From SXXH01 sp041165735 (lineage in GTDB: Bacteria; Planctomycetota; UBA1135; GCA-002686595): 64,000 nucleotides of DNA. The translations under genes were made by a program, and so were the position numbers. The stretch spans positions 1 to 64,000 of the forward strand of contig JBKDQQ010000080.1 of the NCBI GenBank assembly GCA_046341775.1, read 5' to 3'. Shown here piece after piece: positions 44,997 through 53,257 of the stretch. Each line of letters starts with the position of its first letter. Within the stretch, counting starts at the first letter, position 1. Below the pieces are notes generated by a model. The model was not told the origin of the DNA and ran no database searches. It was given only the letters and a program-made list of their open reading frames with translations.

Positions 44997-46171
44997 CGCC
45001 GCCTCCGGCGCTCGAGCGCCGCGGCGTACAAGGCGGCGACGCGCTCGGCGTTGTCGCGCCAGCTGGAGCGCCGCGCGTGCTCGCGGGCCGCCGCGCCGAG
45101 CTCCCGTCGCCAGTTCTCGTCTCCGAGCAGCCTCGTCAAGGCCGCGCGCGTCGCTTCCACGGTCTGCTCGACGAGGACTCCGGTGCGTCCATCGAGGATC
45201 GCGTCCTCCGCTCCGCAGTCGCGCGTGCCGATGCTGGGCGTGCCGCAGGCGGACGCCTCGAGGTACACGATGCCGAAGCCCTCGAAGCCGCCGTCCTTGG
45301 CGGTCACGGGCGTGTGCAGGAAGACGAGCGCGCGCTGCAAGAGGTCGACCTTCTCGTCCTCGGACACGTTGCCGAGGAAGTGCACGCGCCCGGCGCATCC
45401 CGCCGCCTCCACCTGGCGCAGCAGTCCGAGGTGGTACTCGTCGCGCACGCAGTTGCCCACGATGTAGTGGTGCAGCGCAGGGTGGTCCTGGGCCACGGCG
45501 AGGAACGCCGGCAGGCCGAGATGGTGGCCCTTGCGCTCCTTCACCTCGGCGATGGTCAGGGTGTACTCGCGTCCGTGCCACGGGCGCGGGCCGATCTCGC
45601 GTCGCGTGGCGTAGTGTTCCGCCCGCACGGCGTTGCCCACGACGACGACGCGTTCCGCCGCCAAGGTCCCCGGCGGCAGGCGCGACTCCACCTGCCGGCG
45701 CGTGTAGTGCGAGACGCACACCAGTCCATCGAGGCGCGCGAAGGTGTCGACCGCGCGCGCACGGTGGCGCGGTTGGTCGAGCGGCGCCACGCTGTAGGTG
45801 CCATGCGCCGTGGCGATGCACGGTCGCGCGGCGAATCGCGCAGCCTGCGCGGCCAGCCACGAATGCGGGAAGTCCTTCGTCGCGTGCACGAGGTCGACCC
45901 CGCGCGCCGCCAGGATCGCCTGCGGCAACGACCAGGCCGTCGAGGCCCACCACCGCGCCGGGCTCATGTACAGGTAGTAGTCCGGCGGCAGCGCCACCTT
46001 CCACGGCCAATGCGCGGGCAGGCTGGCCGAGTTCGGCCGATGCTTGCGCGCCAGCAGGAAGCGCGGCTCGAAGCGCGGGATGCGCTCTTCCAGCGCGGCC
46101 ACCAGCCGCGTGGTGTAGCGGCCGATGCCGTCCAGGTCGGACAGGCTGTCGGTGAGGAACAGGACCCGCAT
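44993..46171 (-). CDS. GT4 glycosyltransferase
   Basis: This 392-residue GT-B enzyme begins RVLFLTDSLSDLDGIGRYTTRLV and has the donor-binding TIAEVKERKGHHLGLPAF stretch near residue 208 and FEGFGIVYLEASACGTPSIGT near residue 317, with the paired Glu residues of GT4. It heads a three-gene minus-strand unit: GT4, flippase, GT4. It probably builds a lipid-linked oligosaccharide for the flippase. Sugar specificity is unknown. Confidence 0.88.
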   Translation of the reverse strand: MRVLFLTDSLSDLDGIGRYTTRLVAALEERIPRFEPRFLLARKHRPNSASLPAHWPWKVALPPDYYLYMSPARWWASTAWSLPQAILAARGVDLVHATKDFPHSWLAAQAARFAARPCIATAHGTYSVAPLDQPRHRARAVDTFARLDGLVCVSHYTRRQVESRLPPGTLAAERVVVVGNAVRAEHYATRREIGPRPWHGREYTLTIAEVKERKGHHLGLPAFLAVAQDHPALHHYIVGNCVRDEYHLGLLRQVEAAGCAGRVHFLGNVSEDEKVDLLQRALVFLHTPVTAKDGGFEGFGIVYLEASACGTPSIGTRDCGAEDAILDGRTGVLVEQTVEATRAALTRLLGDENWRRELGAAAREHARRSSWRDNAERVAALYAAALERRRRR

Positions 46172-46281
46172 CTGAGCTCGGCGCGTGGAGCATAGCCCTT
46201 CGCCGCGCGCGAAGGGACTGCATCGGACGCGCGGGGGGTGCGACCTTTGCCGGGGCCGCGCGCCGGAACTTCCTTCCGTGC

Positions 46282-46287
46282 TAAGTT
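46282..46287 (+). promoter_or_regulatory. putative extended -10 box (TGCTAAGTT)
   Basis: TAAGTT, with a TG two bases ahead, ends six bases before the ATG at 46294. Transcription would begin at the start codon. Confidence 0.4.
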
Positions 46288-46293
46288 GCCGCG

Positions 46294-47571
46294 ATGGCCA
46301 GCACGCGAGGACACGCCGGCGATCGAGACGCTCGGGAGACCGGCGCAGCGCCCGAGGTCGGGGGTTGGACCGCGCCGGAGGCGCGTGGCGCCTTCGGCGG
46401 GTTCATCGGGCCGAGGAACCTGCTGGAGCTCGTGCGCACCAGCGCCCCGTGGCTCTTCGACGGATCGCACCCGGCGCACGGTCCGGACGTGGCGCCCGTG
46501 GCAGGGCGGCTGGTCGACGCGCACGGCGCGGCGCGCGCCTGGTGGAGCATCCTCCTTTCGGAGGACGCGCATCCCGCGGCCGCGCGGGAACCGACCGCGC
46601 AGGGCGTGGCCGACTACTTCGCGTTGTGCTGCGCGGCCCACTTCGCCTCGGCGGCCACGTTCGTGCCGACCGACGTGGACGCGAAGATCCGCCATGCGCT
46701 CTGGCTCGACCAGCAGGACGCGGCGGAACTCGAGCGCATGCTCGCTTTCGCGCTGGGCCTGGAGGCGTGGGACATGTCCGCCGCCAGCGCGCGCCTCGTG
46801 CGCCACGCCGGGCGCGCGCCCGTCAGCGGCCACGACGGCGAGCGGCTCTCGGTCCTCGGCGGCGCCTTGATCGGCGCCTGCGCGCGCGGCATGGATGCCG
46901 AAGCGGCGCGGATCCACGAACGCATGGAGGCCGAGCTCGACCGCGAAGCGCGCACCTTCCTCGCCGCGACGCGCGCCAAGGATGGCGAACTCGATGCGCT
47001 GCTGCTCGCCGCGGCCTTGACCCACAACGCCGGCGACGTGGGCCAGAGCCTCGCCACGAAGCACGCCGCGGTGGTGCCGGCGGATCTGCGCCGCGGACTG
47101 CTCGACCTCGCGCGCGAGCGCCACGACCGGCACGGCGGCGCCTTCGCGCTGGCGGCGCGCCTCTACCGCGCGCTGCTCGCGCCGGAGGGCCATCGCAACT
47201 ACCCCCTGCGCGAGACGAAGTGCTTGCGCAAGCATCCGAGCCTGCTCTATCCCGTCCCGCCTCTCGTCGACGATTGGGGATCGATGCTGGCGACCACCAG
47301 CCTGCTCTCGACCATCGAACGCGCGTCCGTCGTGGCGGCGCTGGTCGACGGCCTGCGCCGCGTCCCGGGGCAGACCGCCTACCAGCGCGCGCTGGCGGGC
47401 TTCTCGCGCGACTTCCCGGGCGGCTTGTGGTCGCGCGAGCTCGCCCAGCACCTCGGCACGCGCACCAGGAAGGACCTCGAGGCCCACGATCTGCGCAAGG
47501 CCGTCGAAACGCCGCGCGCGGGCTTCGAAGCCTCGCTGCGGAAGCGCGTGCGGACCGTGCTCGCCGGCTGA
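46294..47571 (+). CDS. conserved-looking hypothetical protein
   Basis: I do not recognise this 425-residue protein. It has no signal peptide or membrane segment, and is mostly predicted helix with three clear blocks: YFALCCAAHFASAATF near residue 108, LDALLLAAALTHNAGDVGQSL near residue 230 and YPLRETKCLRKHPSLLYPVPP near residue 305. Several His and Cys residues in those blocks could bind metal or a cofactor. Codon use matches the region. A possible leaderless promoter precedes it, and a membrane carrier gene follows 28 or 46 bases later in the same direction, so the two may be a unit. Confidence 0.65.
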   Translation: MASTRGHAGDRDARETGAAPEVGGWTAPEARGAFGGFIGPRNLLELVRTSAPWLFDGSHPAHGPDVAPVAGRLVDAHGAARAWWSILLSEDAHPAAAREPTAQGVADYFALCCAAHFASAATFVPTDVDAKIRHALWLDQQDAAELERMLAFALGLEAWDMSAASARLVRHAGRAPVSGHDGERLSVLGGALIGACARGMDAEAARIHERMEAELDREARTFLAATRAKDGELDALLLAAALTHNAGDVGQSLATKHAAVVPADLRRGLLDLARERHDRHGGAFALAARLYRALLAPEGHRNYPLRETKCLRKHPSLLYPVPPLVDDWGSMLATTSLLSTIERASVVAALVDGLRRVPGQTAYQRALAGFSRDFPGGLWSRELAQHLGTRTRKDLEAHDLRKAVETPRAGFEASLRKRVRTVLAG

Positions 47572-47617
47572 ACCCCGTGCTTGAGGCGTCGCGCCGCCTG
47601 TGACAGCGTGGTGGACG

Positions 47618-48844
47618 ATGTCCCCCGCCCCTTGGTTGTCGCTCGCCGTGTTCGCGCTCGTGTACCTCGCCATGGCGCTGGGGCGCGTGCCGGCCTTGGG
47701 CCTCGACCGCACCGGAGCCGCTCTTCTTGGAGCGCTCGTCTGCGTGGCCTCGGGCCTCGTGGATGCCGGCACGGCCTGGGCCGCGATCGACGTCCCCACC
47801 ATCGCGCTGCTGTTCGCGATGATGGTGCTCTCCGCGCAGCTCGCCGCCGCCGGAGCTTGGGCGCGTCTCGCCGCGCACCTCGCCGCCGCGCGCACCGACG
47901 CCCCGCGGCTACTTCTGCTGGTCGTGCTCGTCTCCGGAGGGCTGTCCGCCATCCTCACGAACGACGTCGTCTGCCTCGCCTTGGCCCCGCTGGTCGCGGA
48001 CGTCGCCGCGCGCCGCGGCTTGCATCCCCTGCCGCACCTGCTCGGCTTGGCCGCCGCCGCCAACGTGGGCGGAGCGCTGACCTTGATCGGCAACCCGCAG
48101 AACATCCTCGTGGGCCAAACGCTGCGGCTCGACTTCGGCGCGTACCTCGCGACGGCCGCGCTGCCCGTGTGCGCCGGGCTGGCGATCGTGTGGTTGGTGC
48201 TGTGGCTGCAATGGCGCGGCCGGTTCGAGGACGGCGCTCCCCGGGGCGCGACGACCTCGGACGCACCACCCCACGACGCATGGCAGGCGTGGAAGGGCGC
48301 ACTGCTCGTGCTCGCCACCATGCTGCTGTTCCTCGTCGGCTCCTGGCCGCGCGAGGCCGTCGCGCTGGGCGCCGCCGCGCTCGTCCTGTGCTCGCGCCGC
48401 ATCCGCGGCGCGGACTTCCTCGCGCGCGTCGATTGGCCGCTCCTCGTGCTGTTCATGGGGTTGTTCGTCGTCCACGCCGCCTTCGCGCGCGCCGGTTGGA
48501 TGGACGCCCTCTCCGGGCAGCTCGCGCGCACCGGGGTCGACCTGGCGCAGGCGGACACCCTGTACTGGGCCAGCATCCCGCTCTCGAATCTCGTCTCGAA
48601 CGTGCCCGCCACCATGCTGCTGCTGGAATCCGGCGTGCCGCCTTCCCTGGGCGCGCACTTGGCGCTGGGCTCGACCTTGGCGGGCAACCTCCTGCTCGTC
48701 GGATCGATCGCCAACTTGATCGTGGCGGAGGAGGCCAAGCGGCGCGGCATCGCCTTCGGCTGGCGCGAGCATGCCAAGGCCGGCGTGCCCATCGGATGCG
48801 CCACCTTGCTCGTGGCATGGTGGTGCTTGCGCAGCGCGGCCTGA
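47618..48844 (+). CDS. SLC13/ArsB-like anion transporter
   Basis: This 408-residue protein has about eleven membrane segments and the family's two inverted halves. The conserved motifs are ILTNDVVCLALAPL near residue 106 and LSNLVSNVPATMLLL near residue 325, each with Asn in a broken helix, as in the ArsB/NhaD/SLC13 (ion transporter) group, and NPQNILVGQ near residue 162. It probably carries arsenite, a dicarboxylate or another anion. A GTG at 47600 is an alternative start. Its substrate cannot be judged from context; no ars genes are present. Confidence 0.82.
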   Translation: MSPAPWLSLAVFALVYLAMALGRVPALGLDRTGAALLGALVCVASGLVDAGTAWAAIDVPTIALLFAMMVLSAQLAAAGAWARLAAHLAAARTDAPRLLLLVVLVSGGLSAILTNDVVCLALAPLVADVAARRGLHPLPHLLGLAAAANVGGALTLIGNPQNILVGQTLRLDFGAYLATAALPVCAGLAIVWLVLWLQWRGRFEDGAPRGATTSDAPPHDAWQAWKGALLVLATMLLFLVGSWPREAVALGAAALVLCSRRIRGADFLARVDWPLLVLFMGLFVVHAAFARAGWMDALSGQLARTGVDLAQADTLYWASIPLSNLVSNVPATMLLLESGVPPSLGAHLALGSTLAGNLLLVGSIANLIVAEEAKRRGIAFGWREHAKAGVPIGCATLLVAWWCLRSAA

Positions 48845-48851
48845 GCGCCGC

Positions 48852-50414
48852 CTATGCTTCGCGCGTCGCGACGGATCGTCCCGCGCGCGGTCCGAGCAGA
48901 TCGACCGCCAGCCCCCGCGGTCGCAGGCGCTCGAAGCGCAGCTCGAGACCGTGCTGGTCCGCCATGTCGCGCACGATCGCGAGCCCCAGCCCGCGCCCGT
49001 CGGGATGGCGTGCGCGCGCCGCGTCCCCGCGCCAACGACGCTGCGCGAGCCGCTCCAGCTCCTCCTCGCCGACGCCGGGGCCGTCGTCCAGCACGCGCAG
49101 GCGGAAGCGCTCGGGCCCGTCCTCCTCGAGCACGATCGCGACCTGCCCGCCCTGTTCGCCATGGCGCACCGCGTTGTGCACGAGGTTGTTCAGGGCCTGC
49201 TCCCACGCGGTGGGATCGCCTTGGACGACGAGGGGCTCCTCCGGCACGCCGCACTCGATCCGGGCGCCGCGCAAGGACGCGACGAGGCGCTGGCGCTGGG
49301 CGACCTTCTCGACGAGGGCGCCCAGATCGAGCGCCGTGCGCACGGGCGGCGCGACCCCGGCGTCGAGCGCCGCCGAAGCGCCGAGGTTCTGCACCAACGC
49401 CGCGAGATAGTGCACTTCCTCCATCGCCGCGCGCACCCGGGCCGGATCGGCCGGCCGACCGAGACGCACTTGCTCCTCGAGCGCGGCGAGCTGCATCTGC
49501 AGCACCGTCAGTGGCAATCCCGTGTCGTGCGTGGTGTCCTCGACGAAACGGCGCAGGGCCACGGCGCGCCGTTCGGCGTCGCGCGTCTTCTCCGAGAGTC
49601 GCGCCGAGACCCCGTCGAAGGTCCAGGCGAGGTCGTCGAGTTCGTCCCCGCGTCCGCGAGGCGACGCGCCCACGAGCTGCGCGACGGAGACGGGCCCATC
49701 CGGCGCCTCCGCGGCTTGCACGGCTTCCTGCAGGCGCCGGACGCGCCGCACGAGCGGCCCCGCTGCGCACAAGGCCGCCAGCACGAGCACCACGCCGAGG
49801 ACGAGCGCCGTGCCCAAAGTCCCCACGCCGCCAAACACCCCGAAGGCGCGCTCGTCGGCGCGACGCACTTGGACCAGGGCGGCTGGTCCCGCGTCCCATG
49901 GCATCCGCACCAGCACGCAGCGCCACGCGACGCCGAGATACGGCTCGCGCCAGGTGGCCAGGCCGACTTCGCCGGCGGCGAGCGCGGCCATGCCCGGAGG
50001 GAGGCGCGGCGCGTCGGGATTGAAGGACACGCCCTGCGCGTTGTAGGTCCACAACATCGGCCGCTCGCGCACGAGGGCGAGCGGCGGATCCTGGATCGGA
50101 CGCGCGTGGTACTCGTCGGCCAGCAACCGCTCGAAGGAGCCGGGCGGCGGCAATCCCGGCCCGGGAACGCGCCACAGGCGCGCCGGCGGCTCCTGGAAGG
50201 CGAACGGACCGGCCTCGGCCTGCTCGCGACCGCCGGACTCCATGCGGGCGCGAGCGAACTCGACCAAGGACGCATCCAACGAAGCCACGCGACGATGCTC
50301 CATCCACAACGCGGCCGATGCCGCGGTGGGCAGGAAGGCGCCCACGAGCAGCAGCAACAGCCGCGGCACCAAGCGCGGCTTGCCTCGTCCTCGCGCGTCA
50401 GAAGGTGCGGGCAT
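48852..50414 (-). CDS. sensor histidine kinase with atypical H-box
   Basis: The 520-residue membrane kinase has two membrane segments (about 20-40 and 210-235) around an external sensor domain of 170 residues, a HAMP-like linker, a dimerisation helix with His296 in TTHDTGLPLTVLQ, and a catalytic domain with NNLVHNAVRHG, DDGPGVG and GRGLGLAIV. The H-box differs from the usual HE-LRTPL pattern but keeps His, Pro and Leu. It starts at an ATG inside the response regulator gene (17-base overlap). Together they form a two-component system; the ligand is unknown. Confidence 0.88.
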   Translation of the reverse strand: MPAPSDARGRGKPRLVPRLLLLLVGAFLPTAASAALWMEHRRVASLDASLVEFARARMESGGREQAEAGPFAFQEPPARLWRVPGPGLPPPGSFERLLADEYHARPIQDPPLALVRERPMLWTYNAQGVSFNPDAPRLPPGMAALAAGEVGLATWREPYLGVAWRCVLVRMPWDAGPAALVQVRRADERAFGVFGGVGTLGTALVLGVVLVLAALCAAGPLVRRVRRLQEAVQAAEAPDGPVSVAQLVGASPRGRGDELDDLAWTFDGVSARLSEKTRDAERRAVALRRFVEDTTHDTGLPLTVLQMQLAALEEQVRLGRPADPARVRAAMEEVHYLAALVQNLGASAALDAGVAPPVRTALDLGALVEKVAQRQRLVASLRGARIECGVPEEPLVVQGDPTAWEQALNNLVHNAVRHGEQGGQVAIVLEEDGPERFRLRVLDDGPGVGEEELERLAQRRWRGDAARARHPDGRGLGLAIVRDMADQHGLELRFERLRPRGLAVDLLGPRAGRSVATREA

Positions 50415-51105
50415 CGCCGGGAACGCCCGGCGCTGGCGCCGCGGGCACCTCGAAACGGTACCCGACGCCCCAGACCGTCGCAATCCAGGCGCCGCACGGC
50501 CCTAGCTTCTTGCGCAGGCGCGAGACATGCACATCGAGGGTGCGCTCGTTGCCCTCGCGCTCGGGATCCAGCACGTGCTGCACCATCCAGCCGCGCGCGA
50601 TGGCCGCGCCAGCACGGCGCACCATGGCGTGCAGCAGGTCGAACTCGACCCGTGTCAGGTCCACTTGACGCCCTTCGACCGTGACGGCGCGCGTCGTGGC
50701 GTCCAGGCGCAATGGTCCGTGCTCGTGCTGTTCGTGGCGCTCGAGCGCAGGCCTGCGCAGCCGCGCGAGCACGCGCGCCTTGAGTTCGTCGGGCCAGAAG
50801 GGCTTGACCAGATAGTCGTCCGCGCCGAGCTCGAGCGCGCGCACCTTGACGCCCGCGTCCTGCTTGGCGGACAGGACGATCACCGGCGCATCCGACTTGG
50901 CGCGCCAGGCCTTCAAGATGTCGAGTCCCGAAGCCCCCGGCAGCATCAAGTCGAGGACGAGCAGGTCCTCCCCGGCCGGTTCCTTGGCCAAGGCGATGGC
51001 GCCGTCGGCCAACCAATCGACTTCGAAGCCGTCCTGACGGAGGGAATGGACGATCTCGCGGGCGATCTTGTGATCGTCCTCGACGAGGCGGAGGCGCTTG
51101 GACAT
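50398..51105 (-). CDS. OmpR/PhoB-family response regulator
   Basis: This 235-residue regulator has a receiver domain with the acidic pocket VEDDH near residue 8, phosphorylation Asp52 (LVLDLMLPG) and Lys101 (YLVKPF), then a winged-helix DNA-binding domain ending TLDVHVSRLRKKLG and WGVGYRFEV. It would bind DNA when phosphorylated by the adjacent kinase. The ATG at 51105 gives the normal length; there is no clear Shine-Dalgarno. The divergently transcribed cytochrome c peroxidase-like gene across the gap is a possible target. Confidence 0.9.
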   Translation of the reverse strand: MSKRLRLVEDDHKIAREIVHSLRQDGFEVDWLADGAIALAKEPAGEDLLVLDLMLPGASGLDILKAWRAKSDAPVIVLSAKQDAGVKVRALELGADDYLVKPFWPDELKARVLARLRRPALERHEQHEHGPLRLDATTRAVTVEGRQVDLTRVEFDLLHAMVRRAGAAIARGWMVQHVLDPEREGNERTLDVHVSRLRKKLGPCGAWIATVWGVGYRFEVPAAPAPGVPGDARTF

Positions 51106-51484
51106 GGAGAGGGGGAGCAGGCGGTCGAGGCCATCCTCTCCCCGATGGGCAAGCGGGAGTCGGACGAGGCGGTAGGCGGACAACCATCCTCTGGGCGCGC
51201 GGTTGCTGGAAATTCCGTATAAAGTTGCAGGCCGTCCCGCTCTGGAGAGGCCGCAGCCAAGTGGAAGTCTGAAGCAGCCCTCAATCACCCTGAGGGTGGC
51301 GAACCAGATTCGCCTTGGAACCGTTCAACTTCGTGTCCGGACGGGTTGGTGCCGACGGCGCCAACGTCCGCGACCCGAGGCTCGCTCGGAAAAATCCACC
51401 CAACCATCCGCAGCCTGACGGCGTCGGTCGGCGCTCCGCCCGCCACGCCCGGCTAGGCTTCGATTGCTGGAAAGCCACGCACGC
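51106..51484. other. 379-base divergent gap between response regulator and cytochrome c peroxidase genes
   Basis: It carries a TATAAA at 51218-51223 inside an AT-richer patch (51208-51230) and a TAGGCT at 51454-51459. These may be promoters or regulator sites for one or both genes. No gene is seen. Confidence 0.5.
51454..51459 (+). promoter_or_regulatory. putative -10 box (TAGGCT) of the cytochrome c peroxidase gene
   Basis: TAGGCT lies 25 bases before the ATG. It is part of a 10-base string shared with the deacetylase promoter region and fits the TAGNCT group. Confidence 0.3.
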
Positions 51485-53137
51485 ATGCTCCACGCCAAGA
51501 TCTTCGTCGCCCTGCTGTTCGTAGGCGCCATCGGACAGGCCCAAGGTCCGGGCGGCGGCGGCTTGCCCAATGTGCCGCCGACCCCGCCGGGCAACCCGAT
51601 CACCACCGCCAAGGCCAATCTGGGCAAGGTGCTGTTCTGGGACGAGCAGCTCTCGTCCAACGACGCCGTGGCCTGCGGCACGTGCCACTCCTCGAGCGCG
51701 GGCGGCACCGATCCGCGCGCCGCGGCGGCGCCGGCCCGCATCCCCGGCCCCGACGGCGTGCTGAACACGCCGGACGACATCATCGGCACGCGCGGCGTGC
51801 CGCACCTCGACGCGACGCAACAACCCGTGTGGGACGCGTTGTTCGGCATGGACACGCAGATCACCGGCCGTTGGAGCCCGAGCACGATCGTCGCGGCGTT
51901 CCAACCGACGCAGTTCTACGACGGCCGCGCGACCGGCACGCTCGTCGATCCGGTGTCGGGCGCGGTGATCATCCCGAACGGTGCTTCGCTCGAGACGCAG
52001 ATCCTCCAACCTCCCGTCAGCGGCGTTGAGATGGGCCACGACGGACGCGATTGGAACGCGATCGCGACCAAGATCGCCGGCGCCACGCCCATGCGCATGG
52101 CGGCTGCGATGCCGGCGTCGATGACGACCTACATCAACGGTCGCACCTACCCGCAGCTCTTCGCCGAGGCCTTCGGCTCCAGCGACGTGACGCCGGTCCG
52201 CATCGCGATGGCGATCGCCACCTACGAGCGCACGCTGATCTCCAACCAGAGCCCGTTCGACGCCTTCCTGCGCGGAGTGCCCGGTTCGCTGACCCCGCAG
52301 GAGGCCGCCGGCGAAGTCGTGTTCCGCACGCAAGGTCGCTGCCTCGCCTGCCACCCCGGCCCGCGCGGCACGGACGACACCTTCCGCTACACGGGCGTGC
52401 GTCCGCAAAACGACGACCTCGGTCGATTCAACGTCACTGGCAACCCTGGCGATCGCGGCCGCATGAAGGTGCCGAACCTGCTCAACCTCGAGCTGCGCCA
52501 GCGTTATTTCCACAACGGGCAGTTCACCACCATCGAGCAGGTGGTCGACTTCTACAACCGCGGCGGCGACTTCACCGCGCCGAACAAGGACCCGAACATC
52601 GTGCCGCTGGGACTGTCGCCGCAGCAGCGCGCCGACCTGGCGGCCTTCCTCCGCCGCCCCTTCACCGATCCGCGCGTGAGGAACCGCACCGCGCCCTTCG
52701 ACGAACCCGTGCTGTGGTCGCAATCGAACCGCGTGCCGCAGGTCGTCGGAGCGGGCACCGCTGGCGCCAATGGTCGCGTGCCGCGCATGGCCGCGGTCGA
52801 ACCCGCCTACATCGGCAACGGCGCCATGAGTTTCTCGATCGTCGACGGCACGCCGGGCAAGAAGGCCATCCTGATCGTGTCGCCCACCTTCGTCGCGGGC
52901 GGAAACGTGTTCCAGGGCGCCACGCTCTTCGTGCCGACTTCCGGCGGCACGATCGTGCGCATCGGGCCGCTGGCGGATGCCGGTGGCGGCACGGGCTGGG
53001 GTCGCGCCACCTTGAACCTGCCGAACAACCCGGCCCTCGTCGGCCAGACGCGCACGGCCCAATGGGTGGTCATCGACAACGTCTCCGCCACGCAGCGCCT
53101 CGCCGCGTCGAACGCGGTGCAATACACGATCTTCTGA
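51485..53137 (+). CDS. di-haem cytochrome c peroxidase-like protein with C-terminal beta domain
   Basis: The 550-residue protein has a signal peptide (about 20 residues), two c-type haem sites, Cys64-x2-Cys67-His68 and Cys286-x2-Cys289-His290, and the family strings LGKVLFWDEQLS and YFHNGQFTTIEQVVDFYN. It should reduce hydrogen peroxide or oxidise another substrate in the periplasm with electrons from a small carrier; MauG-like roles are possible. About 130 extra C-terminal residues (from WSQSNRVPQVV on) form a beta-rich domain of a type seen in secreted planctomycete proteins. I chose the ATG because it begins the signal peptide; a TTG lies 21 bases upstream. Confidence 0.88.
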   Translation: MLHAKIFVALLFVGAIGQAQGPGGGGLPNVPPTPPGNPITTAKANLGKVLFWDEQLSSNDAVACGTCHSSSAGGTDPRAAAAPARIPGPDGVLNTPDDIIGTRGVPHLDATQQPVWDALFGMDTQITGRWSPSTIVAAFQPTQFYDGRATGTLVDPVSGAVIIPNGASLETQILQPPVSGVEMGHDGRDWNAIATKIAGATPMRMAAAMPASMTTYINGRTYPQLFAEAFGSSDVTPVRIAMAIATYERTLISNQSPFDAFLRGVPGSLTPQEAAGEVVFRTQGRCLACHPGPRGTDDTFRYTGVRPQNDDLGRFNVTGNPGDRGRMKVPNLLNLELRQRYFHNGQFTTIEQVVDFYNRGGDFTAPNKDPNIVPLGLSPQQRADLAAFLRRPFTDPRVRNRTAPFDEPVLWSQSNRVPQVVGAGTAGANGRVPRMAAVEPAYIGNGAMSFSIVDGTPGKKAILIVSPTFVAGGNVFQGATLFVPTSGGTIVRIGPLADAGGGTGWGRATLNLPNNPALVGQTRTAQWVVIDNVSATQRLAASNAVQYTIF

Positions 53138-53141
53138 GCAG

Positions 53142-53159
53142 CGCCCCGCCCTCGGGGCG
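53142..53159. terminator. 7-bp GC hairpin after the cytochrome c peroxidase gene
   Basis: CGCCCCG and CGGGGCG pair around a CCCT loop, four bases after the stop codon. Confidence 0.5.
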
Positions 53160-53191
53160 GCTGGCTGCGCGCCCAGCGGGGCGTCGACCAG

Positions 53192-53228
53192 GCGACGCGG
53201 TCCGGGAGGCGATCCAGGACCGCGTCGC
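53192..53228. terminator. perfect 12-bp hairpin between convergent genes
   Basis: GCGACGCGGTCC and its exact complement flank a 13-base loop, 29 bases beyond the lon stop. With the previous hairpin it likely ends transcription from both sides. No U tract. Confidence 0.65.
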
Positions 53229-53257
53229 GCCGCTTGGTGGGCGGCGAAGAAGAGGCG

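Noticed and set aside
43644..46223. Apparent GT4-flippase fusion of 859 residues
   Set aside because: The N-terminal part is a shadow frame of the GT4 gene; the TTG at 44996 with GGAGG fits the real flippase start.
45964..50307. Minus-strand open frame of 1447 codons across five genes
   Set aside because: It overlaps the unknown protein, carrier and kinase genes in other frames and shows only shadow composition.
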